DNA of 64,000 nt from CAZZBM01 sp964652255 (GCA_964652255.1 CAZZBM010000001.1:124001-188000); one strand, 5' to 3'; counted from the stretch's first letter, positions 7,621 to 17,069 are shown. A program made the numbers and translations. The notes: generated by a model not told the origin, from the sequence alone.

Positions 7621-9244
7621 GAATAGCATCAAAAAGACTTTGACTATAAGGATGTTGAGGTTTTTTATAGAGCTCAGCTGTGGTGTTATATTCAACAATT
7701 TCACCTTCTTTCATAACAGCAACATGATCACAGAGAAAAAAAACAACACTAAGATCATGAGAGATAAAAATATAACTTAGGTTATAATCATCTTGTAGAT
7801 CAGATAAGAGATTAAGAATTTGAGCTTGGACTGAGACATCTAAGGCTGAAACAGACTCATCACAAACAATAAATTCTGGTTCTACTGCTAAAGCTCTAGC
7901 AATGGAAATTCTTTGACGCTGACCACCAGAAAATTCATGAGGATAACGATTCAAATGTCTTTGTTCTAATCCTACTTTTTCAATCAGTTCCTTCACTTTA
8001 TCTTGTCTTTCTTGTTTAGAGTAAAGATCATGAATAATCATAGGTTCTAAAAGAGTATCTTGAACAGTCATTCTAGGATTAAGAGAAGAATAAGGATCTT
8101 GAAAAATAATTTGCATTTTTTTTCTTAAAGCAAAACTTTCTTTTTTTGTGAGATTTTTAAGATTTTGACCTTTATAGAAAACTTCACCTGATTTTGGATT
8201 TAATAATCTTAAAAGAGTACGACCTAAGGTACTTTTACCAGAACCTGATTCACCTACAATACCTAGGGTTTCACCTCGTCTTAACTTTAATGAAACATTT
8301 TTAACTGCTTCAAAAGTTTTTTTAGGCTCTAAAAAAGATTTTCTTGGTAAATCATAGACAACAGTAAGGTCTTTAATTTCTAAAAGAGTTTCACCTAAGA
8401 ATTTTTCTTTTTTTGGTTCTTTTTTAGGACCTTCACCTGTTAAAAAATCTGATAATACAGGTAATCTTCTAATTCCAAGATTCATTTCAGGACGACAAGC
8501 CAACAACCCTTTAGTATACGAATCTTGTGCTTGAGTAAAAATATCTTTAGTTGAAGATTTTTCAACAATTTTTCCTTGATAAAGAACAACAATATTATCT
8601 ACCATCTCTGAAACCACAGCTAGATCATGAGTAATAAAAATTAAACTCATTTTTCTTTCTTCTTGAAGTTTTTTTAGAAGATCTAGAACTTGTTTTTGAA
8701 TAGTCACATCTAAAGCAGTGGTTGGTTCATCTGCAATGAGTAAATCCGGATTACAAGCAATAGCAGCAGCAATCATGACTCTTTGCTTTTGACCACCTGA
8801 AAGTTCATGTGGGTATTGTTTTATTTTTAGTTTTGGATCAGGAATTCCTACTTGATTTAATAAATCTAAAACTTTTTCTTGTCTTTCTTGTTTTGATAAA
8901 TTTTCATGAGCTTTAATCACTTCTTCTATTTGATAACCAATAGTAAAAACAGGATTAAGACTAGTCATAGGTTCTTGAAAAATCATGGTTAAGGATTTTC
9001 CTCGAAGTTTTCTCATCTCTTCTTCTTTTAGTTGTAAAAGATTTTGATCCTGAAAAAGAATATTTCCTTTTTCTATTACAGCTTGTTCAGGAAGAAGTCT
9101 CATTAAGGATAAAGAAGTTAAGCTCTTCCCAGAACCTGACTCACCTACTAAACCTAAACTTTCACCTTTTTTTAAAGAAAAGGTTAAATCTTTTAAAACA
9201 ATTTTATTATGAATAGAGAGGGTCAGATTATTCACTTTCAGCAC
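7601..9244 (-). CDS. peptide ABC transporter, fused double ATPase (YejF/DppDF type)
   Basis: The 547-residue protein contains two complete ABC domains in tandem. The first has Walker A GESGSGKS near residue 36, signature LSGGQKQR and Walker B LLIADEPTTALD. The second has GESGSGKS near 335, FSGGQRQR and FIVCDESVSALD. This is an OppD-OppF fusion as in YejF, powering oligopeptide import. The start is GTG at 9244, because AAGGAGG lies 8 bases upstream and homology (LKVNNLTLSI) begins there; an ATG at 9295 would intrude deep into the permease gene. It overlaps the permease end by 17 bases. Confidence 0.93.
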   Translation of the reverse strand: MLKVNNLTLSIHNKIVLKDLTFSLKKGESLGLVGESGSGKSLTSLSLMRLLPEQAVIEKGNILFQDQNLLQLKEEEMRKLRGKSLTMIFQEPMTSLNPVFTIGYQIEEVIKAHENLSKQERQEKVLDLLNQVGIPDPKLKIKQYPHELSGGQKQRVMIAAAIACNPDLLIADEPTTALDVTIQKQVLDLLKKLQEERKMSLIFITHDLAVVSEMVDNIVVLYQGKIVEKSSTKDIFTQAQDSYTKGLLACRPEMNLGIRRLPVLSDFLTGEGPKKEPKKEKFLGETLLEIKDLTVVYDLPRKSFLEPKKTFEAVKNVSLKLRRGETLGIVGESGSGKSTLGRTLLRLLNPKSGEVFYKGQNLKNLTKKESFALRKKMQIIFQDPYSSLNPRMTVQDTLLEPMIIHDLYSKQERQDKVKELIEKVGLEQRHLNRYPHEFSGGQRQRISIARALAVEPEFIVCDESVSALDVSVQAQILNLLSDLQDDYNLSYIFISHDLSVVFFLCDHVAVMKEGEIVEYNTTAELYKKPQHPYSQSLFDAIPKVKYS

Positions 9245-10067
9245 GAATTTTTCCTCCTTGAACCTTAGGATCAAAATAATCTCTGAGGGCATCACTTAAA
9301 ATATTGAAAGCTAAAATAATAAAAAACATGGCTAAAGTAGCAAAAAGTAATTGCCACCAAACTCCTTGAGTTAATTCTTTTTTAGCATCATCAATCATTG
9401 TGCCCCAGCTAGGAACTCCAGCAACACCTAATCCTATATAAGAGAGGATCACTTCTGATTTAATAGCTGTTTGAAACTGTAAAGAAGCGTTAATAATAAT
9501 AAGATGAGCCACATTAGGAAAAATATGTTTCATGCGGCGAAGATGTCCTGCACCAAAAATTTTTACAGCTAAGACATATTCTCTGTCTTTATGTTTAAAA
9601 ACTTCTGCTCGAATTAAGCGACATAAACTCACCCAGCTAGTAAGTCCAATAGCAATATACATGGTTAATTCGCCTTTTCCTAAAACCATAGCAATAGAGA
9701 TAAGAAGAATGATAGAGGGAATAGAAGAAAAGGTTGTGTAAAGCCAAACAATAAATTGATCAACTTTTCCACCAAAATAACCTGCTAAAAACCCTAAGCT
9801 TACTCCTAAAAATAGTCCTATAAGTGTACTAAAAAAACCTACTAGCATAGCAGTTTTGGCACTATAAATAACTTTTTTAAAAACACTTTGACCAAAAATA
9901 TCTGTTCCAAAAAAGTAATTCAAGCTAGGAGATTGATAACTTTCTCCGACTTCCAAAAACCAATCTGAAGCTAGTAAACCAAGAGCTACAAATAAAGTAA
10001 TAAGGGAATAAAGTACAATGACACTCAGGGACAGATAAGCTGATCTTTGACGTAAAAAATCTTTCAT
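9228..10067 (-). CDS. peptide ABC transporter permease (DppC/YejE type)
   Basis: The 279-residue membrane protein starts with a helix and a periplasmic loop containing NYFFGTDIFGQSVFKKVIYSA, typical of OppC/DppC. It carries the EAA-like loop region DREYVLAVKIFGAGHLRRMKHIFPN that contacts the ATPase, and ends with FNILSDALRDYFDPK. With the neighbouring permease it forms the inner-membrane channel. Its ATG overlaps the stop of the upstream permease (ATGA). Confidence 0.93.
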   Translation of the reverse strand: MKDFLRQRSAYLSLSVIVLYSLITLFVALGLLASDWFLEVGESYQSPSLNYFFGTDIFGQSVFKKVIYSAKTAMLVGFFSTLIGLFLGVSLGFLAGYFGGKVDQFIVWLYTTFSSIPSIILLISIAMVLGKGELTMYIAIGLTSWVSLCRLIRAEVFKHKDREYVLAVKIFGAGHLRRMKHIFPNVAHLIIINASLQFQTAIKSEVILSYIGLGVAGVPSWGTMIDDAKKELTQGVWWQLLFATLAMFFIILAFNILSDALRDYFDPKVQGGKIRAESE

Positions 10068-10996
10068 AGCTTCATCCTTGGATCAACTAATTTATAAAAA
10101 ATATCTGTCACAATATTGAGAATAATATAGACAACGGAAGAGAAGATTGCCATAGCTTTAATCACTGGAAAATCTGAATCATTGAGTGCTTGTAGGGTCA
10201 TTCCACCTAAACCAGGAATAGAAAAAAAACTTTCTAAAAGAAGAGCACCTAGAAGAATAGCTGGGAGATTAATAATAATATAAGTCACAACAGGAACAAG
10301 AATATTTTTTAATAAATGTTTAAAATAAATTTCTTTTTCACTTAAGCCTTTTGCTCGAGCTGTTCTAATATAATCTTGAAAAAACTCATCTAAAACAATC
10401 GTTCTGTAAAATCGCACATCTTGTCCTAAGCTTAAAATAAAGAAAATAAAACCTGGTAAAATAACATAAGAAAGCATTTGAGGGAAAGAAAAAGAAAAGC
10501 CACTAATAGGAAACCAACTAAATTTAAAAGCAAAAAGCCATTGAAAAAAAAGAATGTAGGATAAAACAGAGATACTCATCGCAGCAATACAACTAAATCT
10601 TACAATATGGTCCAACCATTGCCCCCTACGATAAGCTACCATAAAAGCAATCATAAGACCTATAAAAGTGCTTAAAATTGTTGCCGGTAATCCTAATAAA
10701 ATTGAAGGAAAAGCTCTTTCTATAATCATATCTTTAATAGATCTTTTGTTCATCCAAGAATAACCAAAATCAAAAGTTAAGGTACTTTTTAAAACTTTTA
10801 AATATTGTTCTAATAAAGGCTTATCTAGACCTAGAAATTCTCTTAATTCTCTTTGTTGTTCCTCTGTAGCATTCTTTCCTAAAAGGATGGGAGTAGGGTC
10901 TTCGACCACCACATGAAAAAGAATAAAAATTAAAGTACTCACACCAACAAGAATAGGAATAGCTAGAAAAATCCTTGATAAAAGAAACTTTATCAT
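10064..10996 (-). CDS. peptide ABC transporter permease (DppB/YejB type)
   Basis: The 310-residue protein starts MIKFLLSRIFLAIPILVGVSTLIFILFHVV, the usual DppB-type first helix. It has LGLDKPLLEQYLKVLK in the periplasmic loop, the EAA loop (DYIRTARAKGLSEKEIYFKHLLKN) that docks on the ATPase, and the C-terminal signature SFFSIPGLGGMTLQALNDSDFPVIKAM. It is the second channel subunit of the four-gene importer and overlaps both neighbours by 4 bases. Confidence 0.93.
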   Translation of the reverse strand: MIKFLLSRIFLAIPILVGVSTLIFILFHVVVEDPTPILLGKNATEEQQRELREFLGLDKPLLEQYLKVLKSTLTFDFGYSWMNKRSIKDMIIERAFPSILLGLPATILSTFIGLMIAFMVAYRRGQWLDHIVRFSCIAAMSISVLSYILFFQWLFAFKFSWFPISGFSFSFPQMLSYVILPGFIFFILSLGQDVRFYRTIVLDEFFQDYIRTARAKGLSEKEIYFKHLLKNILVPVVTYIIINLPAILLGALLLESFFSIPGLGGMTLQALNDSDFPVIKAMAIFSSVVYIILNIVTDIFYKLVDPRMKL

Positions 10997-12690
10997 AAAT
11001 TTTTTAAAACCTTTTTCTTTCTTTCTGGATCAATAGAGTAATATTTTACATGTTGAAAATCAAAATCAGAATCTTTAAAAAATTTCAACCAATCGTGATA
11101 CAACCAAAAAACTTTTCGGTGAAAAAGATAAATAATAGGAACCTCTTCTCGAATTAAATCATCAATTTGCTCATATAAAGAAGTTTTCCTAGGTCCATCC
11201 TCTAAATAAATAGCTTCTTCAAAAAGAGCATCTATGATTTTATTTTCATAGAAAGTATAATTATTTCCTTTAGGAACCATTCCTTTTCCGTAAACTAAAG
11301 AAAACATATTCTCTGCATCTGGATAATCCATGTGCCAAGAAAGAGTAAAAATATCATTGTTACCTCGGTGGATTTTATTAATTAATTCCGGCCATGTGTT
11401 ATAGTTAATTTTAACCTTAACTCCAATAGCTTGAAAGGCTTTGGCAAAAAAATCAGCTTTTTGTCGGTCTTCAGTTCCTGATTTTGTTTCTAAACGTAGA
11501 ATTGGAAGACCTTGTCCTTTAGGATATCCTGCTTTGACTAATAATTCTTCAGCTAATTTAGGATTATATTCTATCCAAGAATTTTTTTTATTCTGATACC
11601 CTTTAATAGCTGGTGGAACAACACTTTGAGCTTTTTCACTTAATCCATAAAGAAAGAGCTCAGAATATTTATCTCTATCAATAGAAAGAGAAAGAGCTTT
11701 TCTCACTAAAGGATTTTTAAAAATAGGATTCTTATTATTTAATCCTAAATAACTAACATCAAGAATAAGGGTTGATTGAGCTTTAATTTTTTTATCTACT
11801 AATTCTTTTTTTAAGGATTTTTGTTCATTAATAAAAAGAGCAGGATCAGCTGATAGTCCATAAAAAAGATCAAAAGAACCTTTTAAAAAATTTAACCATC
11901 TTGGATGATTTTCTGGGGTAATAAGAAAAATAAGTTCCTCAGTTAAAGGTAATTTTTTTAAAGAAGCAGTAGAATAATTTGGATCATTATTCTCTGGAAA
12001 AACACTATGTTGATAATTTTCATTTTTTATATAATGAAGACTATTTCCCGGAATAAATTTTTTTAAAATAAAAGGTCCTGTACCTATGGCAAATTGACCA
12101 AATTGATTTTTATAAAATTCGACAACTTCTTGTGCCACAATAGCTGTATGAACATTGGCTAATAAGTGTAAAATTTGAGGATAGGGCTTAATCAAAATAA
12201 TTTCAAATTCTTGTTCATTAATTTTTTTAAAACCTGGGACCTCTACAGAATAATCTGAGCCTTCTCTCCAAGCATCAAGACCTAAGATTTTACCTTGAAG
12301 AACCCACCAACCTTTAGCTTGTAATTTCTTATCTGCTAAACGCTTAAAAGAATAAAAAATATCTTCAACCCTAAGCTCTCTTGGTCCCTTGAAAGCTTCA
12401 TGGGGATGAAAAAAAATACCTTTTTTCAATTTAAATCGATAGATTTTTTTATCCTGACTCACTTGAGGAAAAGACTCTACAAGTAATGGGGTTAATTCAT
12501 AAGGTCTTTTTAAATAATCATATTCAAAAAGACACTCATAAGCAGGAAAGATTCCTTGAATAGAATACCTATCTGTAGCGTGTATTGGATCTAGAGAAGC
12601 TACATTAGCATCTAAAGGAAGAGTTAATATTGGTTTTTCTGAATTTTTAGTACAAGAAAAGAAAAATAGTAGAAGAGCTATTAATGTCAT
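10993..12690 (-). CDS. peptide ABC transporter substrate-binding lipoprotein
   Basis: The 565-residue protein is a family 5 extracellular solute-binding protein (OppA/DppA type). Evidence: ANVASLDPIHATD near the N-terminus, YRFKLKKGIFFHP, NPLVRKALSLSIDRDKY and AGYPKGQGLP. It begins MTLIALLLFFFSCTKN, a very short signal sequence with a lipobox Cys at residue 13, so it is probably an anchored lipoprotein. The ATG at 12690 is preceded by AAGGAG at a 6-base distance; an upstream ATG at 12744 would spoil the signal peptide. It heads the importer operon. Ligand is inferred as peptides. Confidence 0.92.
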   Translation of the reverse strand: MTLIALLLFFFSCTKNSEKPILTLPLDANVASLDPIHATDRYSIQGIFPAYECLFEYDYLKRPYELTPLLVESFPQVSQDKKIYRFKLKKGIFFHPHEAFKGPRELRVEDIFYSFKRLADKKLQAKGWWVLQGKILGLDAWREGSDYSVEVPGFKKINEQEFEIILIKPYPQILHLLANVHTAIVAQEVVEFYKNQFGQFAIGTGPFILKKFIPGNSLHYIKNENYQHSVFPENNDPNYSTASLKKLPLTEELIFLITPENHPRWLNFLKGSFDLFYGLSADPALFINEQKSLKKELVDKKIKAQSTLILDVSYLGLNNKNPIFKNPLVRKALSLSIDRDKYSELFLYGLSEKAQSVVPPAIKGYQNKKNSWIEYNPKLAEELLVKAGYPKGQGLPILRLETKSGTEDRQKADFFAKAFQAIGVKVKINYNTWPELINKIHRGNNDIFTLSWHMDYPDAENMFSLVYGKGMVPKGNNYTFYENKIIDALFEEAIYLEDGPRKTSLYEQIDDLIREEVPIIYLFHRKVFWLYHDWLKFFKDSDFDFQHVKYYSIDPERKKKVLKNL

Positions 12691-12747
12691 AGAGTACTCC
12701 TTAATATAAGGGCTAAAGGTACCTAAAAAGGACTTATTTGACAAGTT

Positions 12748-13251
12748 TTAGCTATCTTTTAGAAAGATTACCTCATATTCCGCATATTCTATCTTGATTT
12801 TTTTCTTCTCAAAGACTATTTGTATAGGGTTTTTCTTAAAAAAAATTCTATTCTTATCCATAAACCAAAGACCTTGGCACTGAAATTCATTTTCTAAGAT
12901 TTGTTCTTGAGGACAAAATTTTTCCTCTTTTTTAAAAGAGACCCATTCTTGATAAAAAATTTTTAAATAGGGGTTAAATTTTTTGATCAAATTTTGAACC
13001 TCTTCATCTCCTTCAATAAAAAGTATTTTTTCAGGAGTAAGATTTAGTTGAAATTTTTTTGACAACAGATAACCTGACAAGCTCCATTCTTTTATAGAAT
13101 CTTCACTTTCAATCAGTCCTTCAACTTGAGAATGATTTTTTTTTATGATCATCTTGCCTGTAAAATTAAGGCTATATTTATTTAATTCTTTTTTTAGATC
13201 TTTAATTTCAAGCGATTGACAAGAAAATAGAAAAACAAAGAAAAATTTCAT
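12748..13251 (-). CDS. putative small lipoprotein, unknown function
   Basis: The 167-residue protein starts MKFFFVFLFSCQS, a minimal lipoprotein signal with Cys at residue 11. The rest alternates beta-type hydrophobic and charged residues (NFTGKMIIKK, SLSGYLLSKKFQLNL), which suggests a small beta-rich fold of the LolB/LolA or LptE kind, but I see no diagnostic motif. It lies 57 bases before the peptide-binding lipoprotein and may share its transcript. Function not assigned. Confidence 0.6.
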   Translation of the reverse strand: MKFFFVFLFSCQSLEIKDLKKELNKYSLNFTGKMIIKKNHSQVEGLIESEDSIKEWSLSGYLLSKKFQLNLTPEKILFIEGDEEVQNLIKKFNPYLKIFYQEWVSFKKEEKFCPQEQILENEFQCQGLWFMDKNRIFFKKNPIQIVFEKKKIKIEYAEYEVIFLKDS

Positions 13252-13305
13252 ATTCTTATCTTACTAAAAAAATCAATTATTTTAACCTCTTTTTTTAAAA
13301 AAATA

Positions 13306-13314
13306 TGTGATAAT
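13306..13314 (+). promoter_or_regulatory. extended -10 promoter, leaderless start
   Basis: TGT-GATAAT: TG at 13306-13307 and GATAAT at 13309-13314. The predicted transcript start falls on the ATG at 13321. The -35 region is weak, as is common with extended -10 promoters. Confidence 0.45.
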
Positions 13315-13320
13315 TTTATT

Positions 13321-14625
13321 ATGTTTTTTACTATTTTTTTTATTCTTAGTAACACCTCAAGAAATGTCATTGAAGGTCAATTTTCAGATTTTCAGAGACA
13401 AGACTCCGCTATCCCTTGGATAGAACAAACAAAAAATAAAAAATCCTTTCTTTTTCTTCTTCCTGTCACTGAAAATTTTTACAAAGTTCATCTTATTCAT
13501 GAAAACAATCCTGTAGATTTAAGTTCTGATTTATTGGAGATAAATGAGCAAGAAGGTATTTTGATAGAAAAGATTTTAACAACTGAAGATACTTTTTTTA
13601 TTCATTACAAAAAAAACTTTAAAGATTATTTAATTTACTGGAGCTCAAATTCTGATTTAGATTTTTCCTCTCTTCACGAAATTCAAAATAGACTCAAAGA
13701 AAATAAATACATTCAACAAATAGCTACAACAGACAAGGCTTTAGCTTGTTTAATAGATGAACATCTTTACCTATGGGGAGATCAAAATTTTGGAGGGAAA
13801 ATTAATATTGGAATAAAAGATCTTCAAAGTCATTATCTTGAAGGTTTCAGAGGGACTAAATTACATCACACAAAAAATTCTTTTCTTTTAGAGCTTACCA
13901 GAGCTAATGAAAAAATTTTTTTTATTTGGGGGAAAGATTTTTTCAAAGATAAAGATAGCATTATTTTTAAATATAAACAAAACTTAAAAAAAATCATTAC
14001 TAATGAAAATGATTTTTTATTTCATTTTAAACTTGAATCTAGAAAAAACATTTTATATTCTTTAAACTCATCAATTCCTGGTGAATGTAAAAATCTTTTT
14101 GAACATGAAAAACATTTTATCAAAGAAATTTTTCCTGCTGGAGAAGGTTATATTATACATTATCTAGTTAATGATTTTTCTAAAATCTATCCTCTTAATT
14201 TTAGAAATTTTCCTTTAAATCTAACCAATCATGTATTCTCAGGTAAAATTTTTTTAGAGAAATACTATTATTTAGATACTCTTTCTCTTTTTTTTTTAAG
14301 AGACGAGGTAAGTTCTTTCTTTTTTAGAATTTATAACAAAGGAGGAAAATCTCTTTTAAATCGAGGAACAAATTTTTATTTTCAAAAAATTTCAGGAAAT
14401 CAGCTTTTAATGTCTTGGATAAAAGATAAGAAGAAAAAAAACCTTATTTTAAATTATAAAAATGATCTTGATAATTCTTCTTTTGATATTTTTTTAAAAA
14501 AAAATTTAGTTAATTTTTTAGATCAATGTAAAATTATTGACATCGATGGTGAAAATTATTATTTGATTCCTTCAAGAAATGATTACTATTTAGTCTCTGT
14601 GAATAGTAATCATTTAAATGAATAA
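13321..14625 (+). CDS. exported protein of unknown function
   Basis: The 434-residue protein begins with a short hydrophobic stretch (MFFTIFFILSNTS) and then a Phe/Lys/Asn-rich sequence of regular beta-type blocks (for example ALACLIDEHLYLWGDQNFGG, SFLLELTRANEKIFFIWGKDF). That pattern recalls beta-propeller repeats, with LYLWG, IFFIWG, YLIYW-like segments spaced about 40-50 residues apart. This is suggestive only. It has no Shine-Dalgarno and a -10 box directly upstream, so it is probably leaderless. It overlaps the next reverse gene by 16 bases. Confidence 0.55.
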   Translation: MFFTIFFILSNTSRNVIEGQFSDFQRQDSAIPWIEQTKNKKSFLFLLPVTENFYKVHLIHENNPVDLSSDLLEINEQEGILIEKILTTEDTFFIHYKKNFKDYLIYWSSNSDLDFSSLHEIQNRLKENKYIQQIATTDKALACLIDEHLYLWGDQNFGGKINIGIKDLQSHYLEGFRGTKLHHTKNSFLLELTRANEKIFFIWGKDFFKDKDSIIFKYKQNLKKIITNENDFLFHFKLESRKNILYSLNSSIPGECKNLFEHEKHFIKEIFPAGEGYIIHYLVNDFSKIYPLNFRNFPLNLTNHVFSGKIFLEKYYYLDTLSLFFLRDEVSSFFFRIYNKGGKSLLNRGTNFYFQKISGNQLLMSWIKDKKKKNLILNYKNDLDNSSFDIFLKKNLVNFLDQCKIIDIDGENYYLIPSRNDYYLVSVNSNHLNE

Positions 14626-15227
14626 AGTTCTTCTTGGGCAACTTTATCATAACCCCAGCTTTTTAAAAGATGAGCTAATTCTATTCTTGATTCTTTTGTT
14701 CCTTTGACTAAAAGTTTTTTAAGATAAGTTAAAAATTTTTCTTCTTGTTTATATTCATAAAAAAGATTCACCATTCTTTCTAAGACGAGAACTGACAAAG
14801 GATTCACTATTAAATAATATTCATAAAAACTTTGAGCCTCACCAATATTAATCAATTCTAAGTTTAAGCCCATAGCCAGAGCCACTTGTTCATCTTCTCT
14901 TTTAAGGAAATGTAGTTTTTTCAAAATAGATAAAGATTTTTTATATTTTTTTTTTTTAAAAAGATCTAAAGCTTCATTAAAATTTTCTACAAAATTTTTT
15001 TCTTGAGCTAAAAAATCCTCTTTTAATTCTTTGTTCAAAGCTTCATAAATCATAAAAGAGAGATTGGGAGCTTCTTTTCTTAAAAAGAAAGATTTCAGGT
15101 AAAGACTCACTAGAAAATGCTCATATAGGGATTGATCTTCTTTATAAACATGAAAAAGATCTTCTAAATTAGATTTTTCTTTTGGTTTAATAAGAGTTAA
15201 AAAAATTTTTGCAAAAAAAAATAACAT
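14610..15227 (-). CDS. TPR-like protein of unknown function
   Basis: The 205-residue, mostly helical protein starts with a hydrophobic segment (MLFFFAKIFLTLIK). Its middle and end show helix pairs like those in tetratricopeptide repeats (ALDLFKKKKYKKSLSILKKLHFLK, SFYEYYLIVNPLSVLVLERMVNLFYEY). TPR proteins are scaffolds for protein contacts. The start codon overlaps the start of the divergent gene by 19 bases, so one of the two starts may be wrong. Confidence 0.55.
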   Translation of the reverse strand: MLFFFAKIFLTLIKPKEKSNLEDLFHVYKEDQSLYEHFLVSLYLKSFFLRKEAPNLSFMIYEALNKELKEDFLAQEKNFVENFNEALDLFKKKKYKKSLSILKKLHFLKREDEQVALAMGLNLELINIGEAQSFYEYYLIVNPLSVLVLERMVNLFYEYKQEEKFLTYLKKLLVKGTKESRIELAHLLKSWGYDKVAQEELYSFK

Positions 15228-15727
15228 GTTTTACAATAGTTATCGTCTTTATGTTATTTTTATTAAGCTTTTTAAAAGCACAAGATCTCAAACCTAATTA
15301 TATTGGATTAAACCTAGGTCACACGGTGAATGGACCAGGAATTCTTAATATAGATTTGTTTTATGGAAGGAGTACAAGTCCTCTTTTTGATTTTTTACTT
15401 TATTTAAAAAATGATTATCTCTACATTGGAAGTAATAAATCTTATTTAGACAGAATGATTCTCTCGCCTAACATTAAATGGAGATTTCATAGTATTGATA
15501 ATTTTCATTTTTATGCTTATGGAGGAATGGCTTTCTTTTTTGTTTTCTATAAAGATTCTTTTACAAGATTTCTTTTAGGTTTAAATGCTTCTGTAGGGGT
15601 AGAACTCTACATTAATAATACTTTTTCTGTAGGATTAGAGTATAGTAGTGCATTTCCTTTTCAGAAATTTGAAGAAAAATATTTATACACAGGAAAATTA
15701 GGAATCTTTGGAACATTTCAATTTTAA
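15209..15727 (+). CDS. outer-membrane beta-barrel protein, unknown function
   Basis: The 172-residue protein has a signal peptide (MQKKITCFTIVIVFMLFLLSFLKAQ), then amphipathic beta strands ending in the aromatic residue F (LGIFGTFQF), as in small outer-membrane barrels. The TTG start at 15209 supplies the basic n-region; an in-frame ATG at 15251 would leave a signal with no charge. The terminal Phe fits the BAM recognition rule. No specific family is recognised. Its start overlaps that of the divergent TPR-like gene. Confidence 0.6.
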   Translation: MQKKITCFTIVIVFMLFLLSFLKAQDLKPNYIGLNLGHTVNGPGILNIDLFYGRSTSPLFDFLLYLKNDYLYIGSNKSYLDRMILSPNIKWRFHSIDNFHFYAYGGMAFFFVFYKDSFTRFLLGLNASVGVELYINNTFSVGLEYSSAFPFQKFEEKYLYTGKLGIFGTFQF

Positions 15728-15731
15728 TTTA

Positions 15732-15807
15732 TGGCGCGAGGTGAGGGACTCGAACCCCCAACCAATTGGTTCGAAGCCAAGTACTCTATCCATTGAGCTA
15801 ACCCCGC
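15732..15807 (-). tRNA. tRNA-Arg (anticodon UCG)
   Basis: A complete 76-base cloverleaf on the reverse strand: acceptor GCGGGGT paired with ACCTCGC (one G-U), D arm GCTC/GAGT, anticodon loop CTTCGAA giving UCG, T arm GGGGG-TTCGAGT-CCCTC, and encoded CCA. The first anticodon-stem pair is a C-U mismatch. A promoter-like TGTTATAAG lies just upstream on the same strand. Confidence 0.92.
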
Positions 15808-15871
15808 ACACTGAAAGCCTTATAACATATTGACAAGCCCTTAGAAAATAGTGAAGATAGGATTCATTCTA

Positions 15872-15962
15872 GCTTGGGTGGTGGAATCGGTAGACACAAG
15901 GGATTTAAAATCCCTCGCTTTCTCAAAAAGGCGTGCGAGTTCAAGTCTCGCCCTGAGCACCA
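15872..15962 (+). tRNA. tRNA-Leu (anticodon UAA)
   Basis: A 91-base class II tRNA: acceptor GCTTGGG paired with CCTGAGC, anticodon loop TTTAAAA giving UAA, a long variable arm (about 17 bases), T arm GCGAG-TTCAAGT-CTCGC, and encoded CCA. It is divergent from tRNA-Arg, with a TTGACA at about 15829 in the spacer. Confidence 0.94.
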
Positions 15963-15988
15963 AAGATAAATTCATTTATCTTTTTTTA
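15962..15988 (+). terminator. rho-independent terminator behind tRNA-Leu
   Basis: AAAGATAAA and TTTATCTTT form a 9-bp stem with a TTCA loop, followed by a run of T. It starts at the last base of the tRNA CCA. Confidence 0.7.
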
Positions 15989-16011
15989 TAACTAAGTTTA
16001 TTAAAAAATTT

Positions 16012-16161
16012 TTAAGAATTATATTCTTCACAAGAATCTTTACAACCGCAATACTCTTTATTGATTCCACCACAAGAACCTTTAATTTCTCGTTTACTTA
16101 AAAAGGTTCCCAAGGCAAGAAGAAGAAAAGCAAGTAAGAAAAAAATAAATGTAATCATCAT
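16012..16161 (-). CDS. nqrM: Na+-NQR maturation protein NqrM
   Basis: A 49-residue protein overlaps the apbE stop (ATGA). It has an N-terminal transmembrane helix followed by SKREIKGSCGGINKEYCGCKDSCEE, with four Cys in the pattern of the NqrM (DUF539) family. NqrM is needed to build the iron centre between NqrD and NqrE. The order nqrABCDEF-apbE-nqrM matches that of Vibrio-type operons and completes the machinery. It is easily missed because of its size. Confidence 0.92.
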   Translation of the reverse strand: MMITFIFFLLAFLLLALGTFLSKREIKGSCGGINKEYCGCKDSCEEYNS

Positions 16162-17069
16162 AATCTCTCTATCGTCGTTCCATCTTTAAAAATAACAAAA
16201 GCTTTTAAATTTTTTTCTTCTAAAGCTCTCATTAAATCTTTTTTCGATAAGGGCATCAGAGCAGTGGAATAGGCATCAGCATAAGCTGCTTCTTTATGGA
16301 TAATAGATAAGGAATAAATATCGTTATGAATAGGCTGACCTGTTTTAGGAGAAAAAATATGAGTATAGGTGTAAGAATTTTCTTCGTAAAAATTTTTATA
16401 AATTCCAGAAGTAGCAATAGATTCATTTTTTAAAAAAACAAATTTTAATTTACCTAAGGGGTTTTCAATAGCAATTTTCCAATCTCTTTTTTGATTTTTT
16501 CCTTGGACCTTCACTTCACCACCAATTTCAATAAGAAAATTTTTAATGTTTAAATCCTTCATTTTAGAAGCAATGAGATCTAGAGCATAGCCTTTAGCAA
16601 TAGAAGAGAGATCTAACTGACAAGAAGCATGTAATTTTCTTATGGCTTGATCTTTAATACTAAATTTTTTCAAAGGATCAAGACGAAGATAATTTTTTTT
16701 TTCAATTTTTTTAGGACCAAAACCATAAGCGTTTATTTGATCCCCAAGGGTAATATCATAAGAGAGTGGAAATTCTTTCATGACAATGAGAGCTTTTTTT
16801 AACACTTCACTAAACTCTTTTGAAATCACAAGATCTTTAAAAAGAGGAGCTTTATTGACTTGGCTAATTTCACTATCTTCACGATAGGTAGACATCTGTC
16901 TGTTAATTTCTTCAAGAAGCGAATCAATTTCTTGTTGAGTCAAAATTTCTTTTTCTGCGTAATAGTGAACCTTATAAAAAGTTCCCATGGTTTGTCCTTC
17001 ATAAACAAAAGGTTGTTCTTGAACAAAGAGAGAAAAGAGTAGTATAAAGGGAATTAATAAATTTCTCAT
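16158..17069 (-). CDS. apbE: FAD:protein FMN transferase ApbE
   Basis: The 303-residue exported protein starts with a signal peptide (MRNLLIPFILLFSLFVQEQ). It has GQTMGTFYKVHY, LDLSSIAKGYALD (residues about 165-180), FLIEIGGEVKVQG and a metal-site DAYSTALM near 270. ApbE attaches FMN covalently to Thr in NqrB and NqrC on the periplasmic side. It lies directly behind nqrF with a 4-base overlap, so it is made together with its targets. Confidence 0.95.
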   Translation of the reverse strand: MRNLLIPFILLFSLFVQEQPFVYEGQTMGTFYKVHYYAEKEILTQQEIDSLLEEINRQMSTYREDSEISQVNKAPLFKDLVISKEFSEVLKKALIVMKEFPLSYDITLGDQINAYGFGPKKIEKKNYLRLDPLKKFSIKDQAIRKLHASCQLDLSSIAKGYALDLIASKMKDLNIKNFLIEIGGEVKVQGKNQKRDWKIAIENPLGKLKFVFLKNESIATSGIYKNFYEENSYTYTHIFSPKTGQPIHNDIYSLSIIHKEAAYADAYSTALMPLSKKDLMRALEEKNLKAFVIFKDGTTIERL

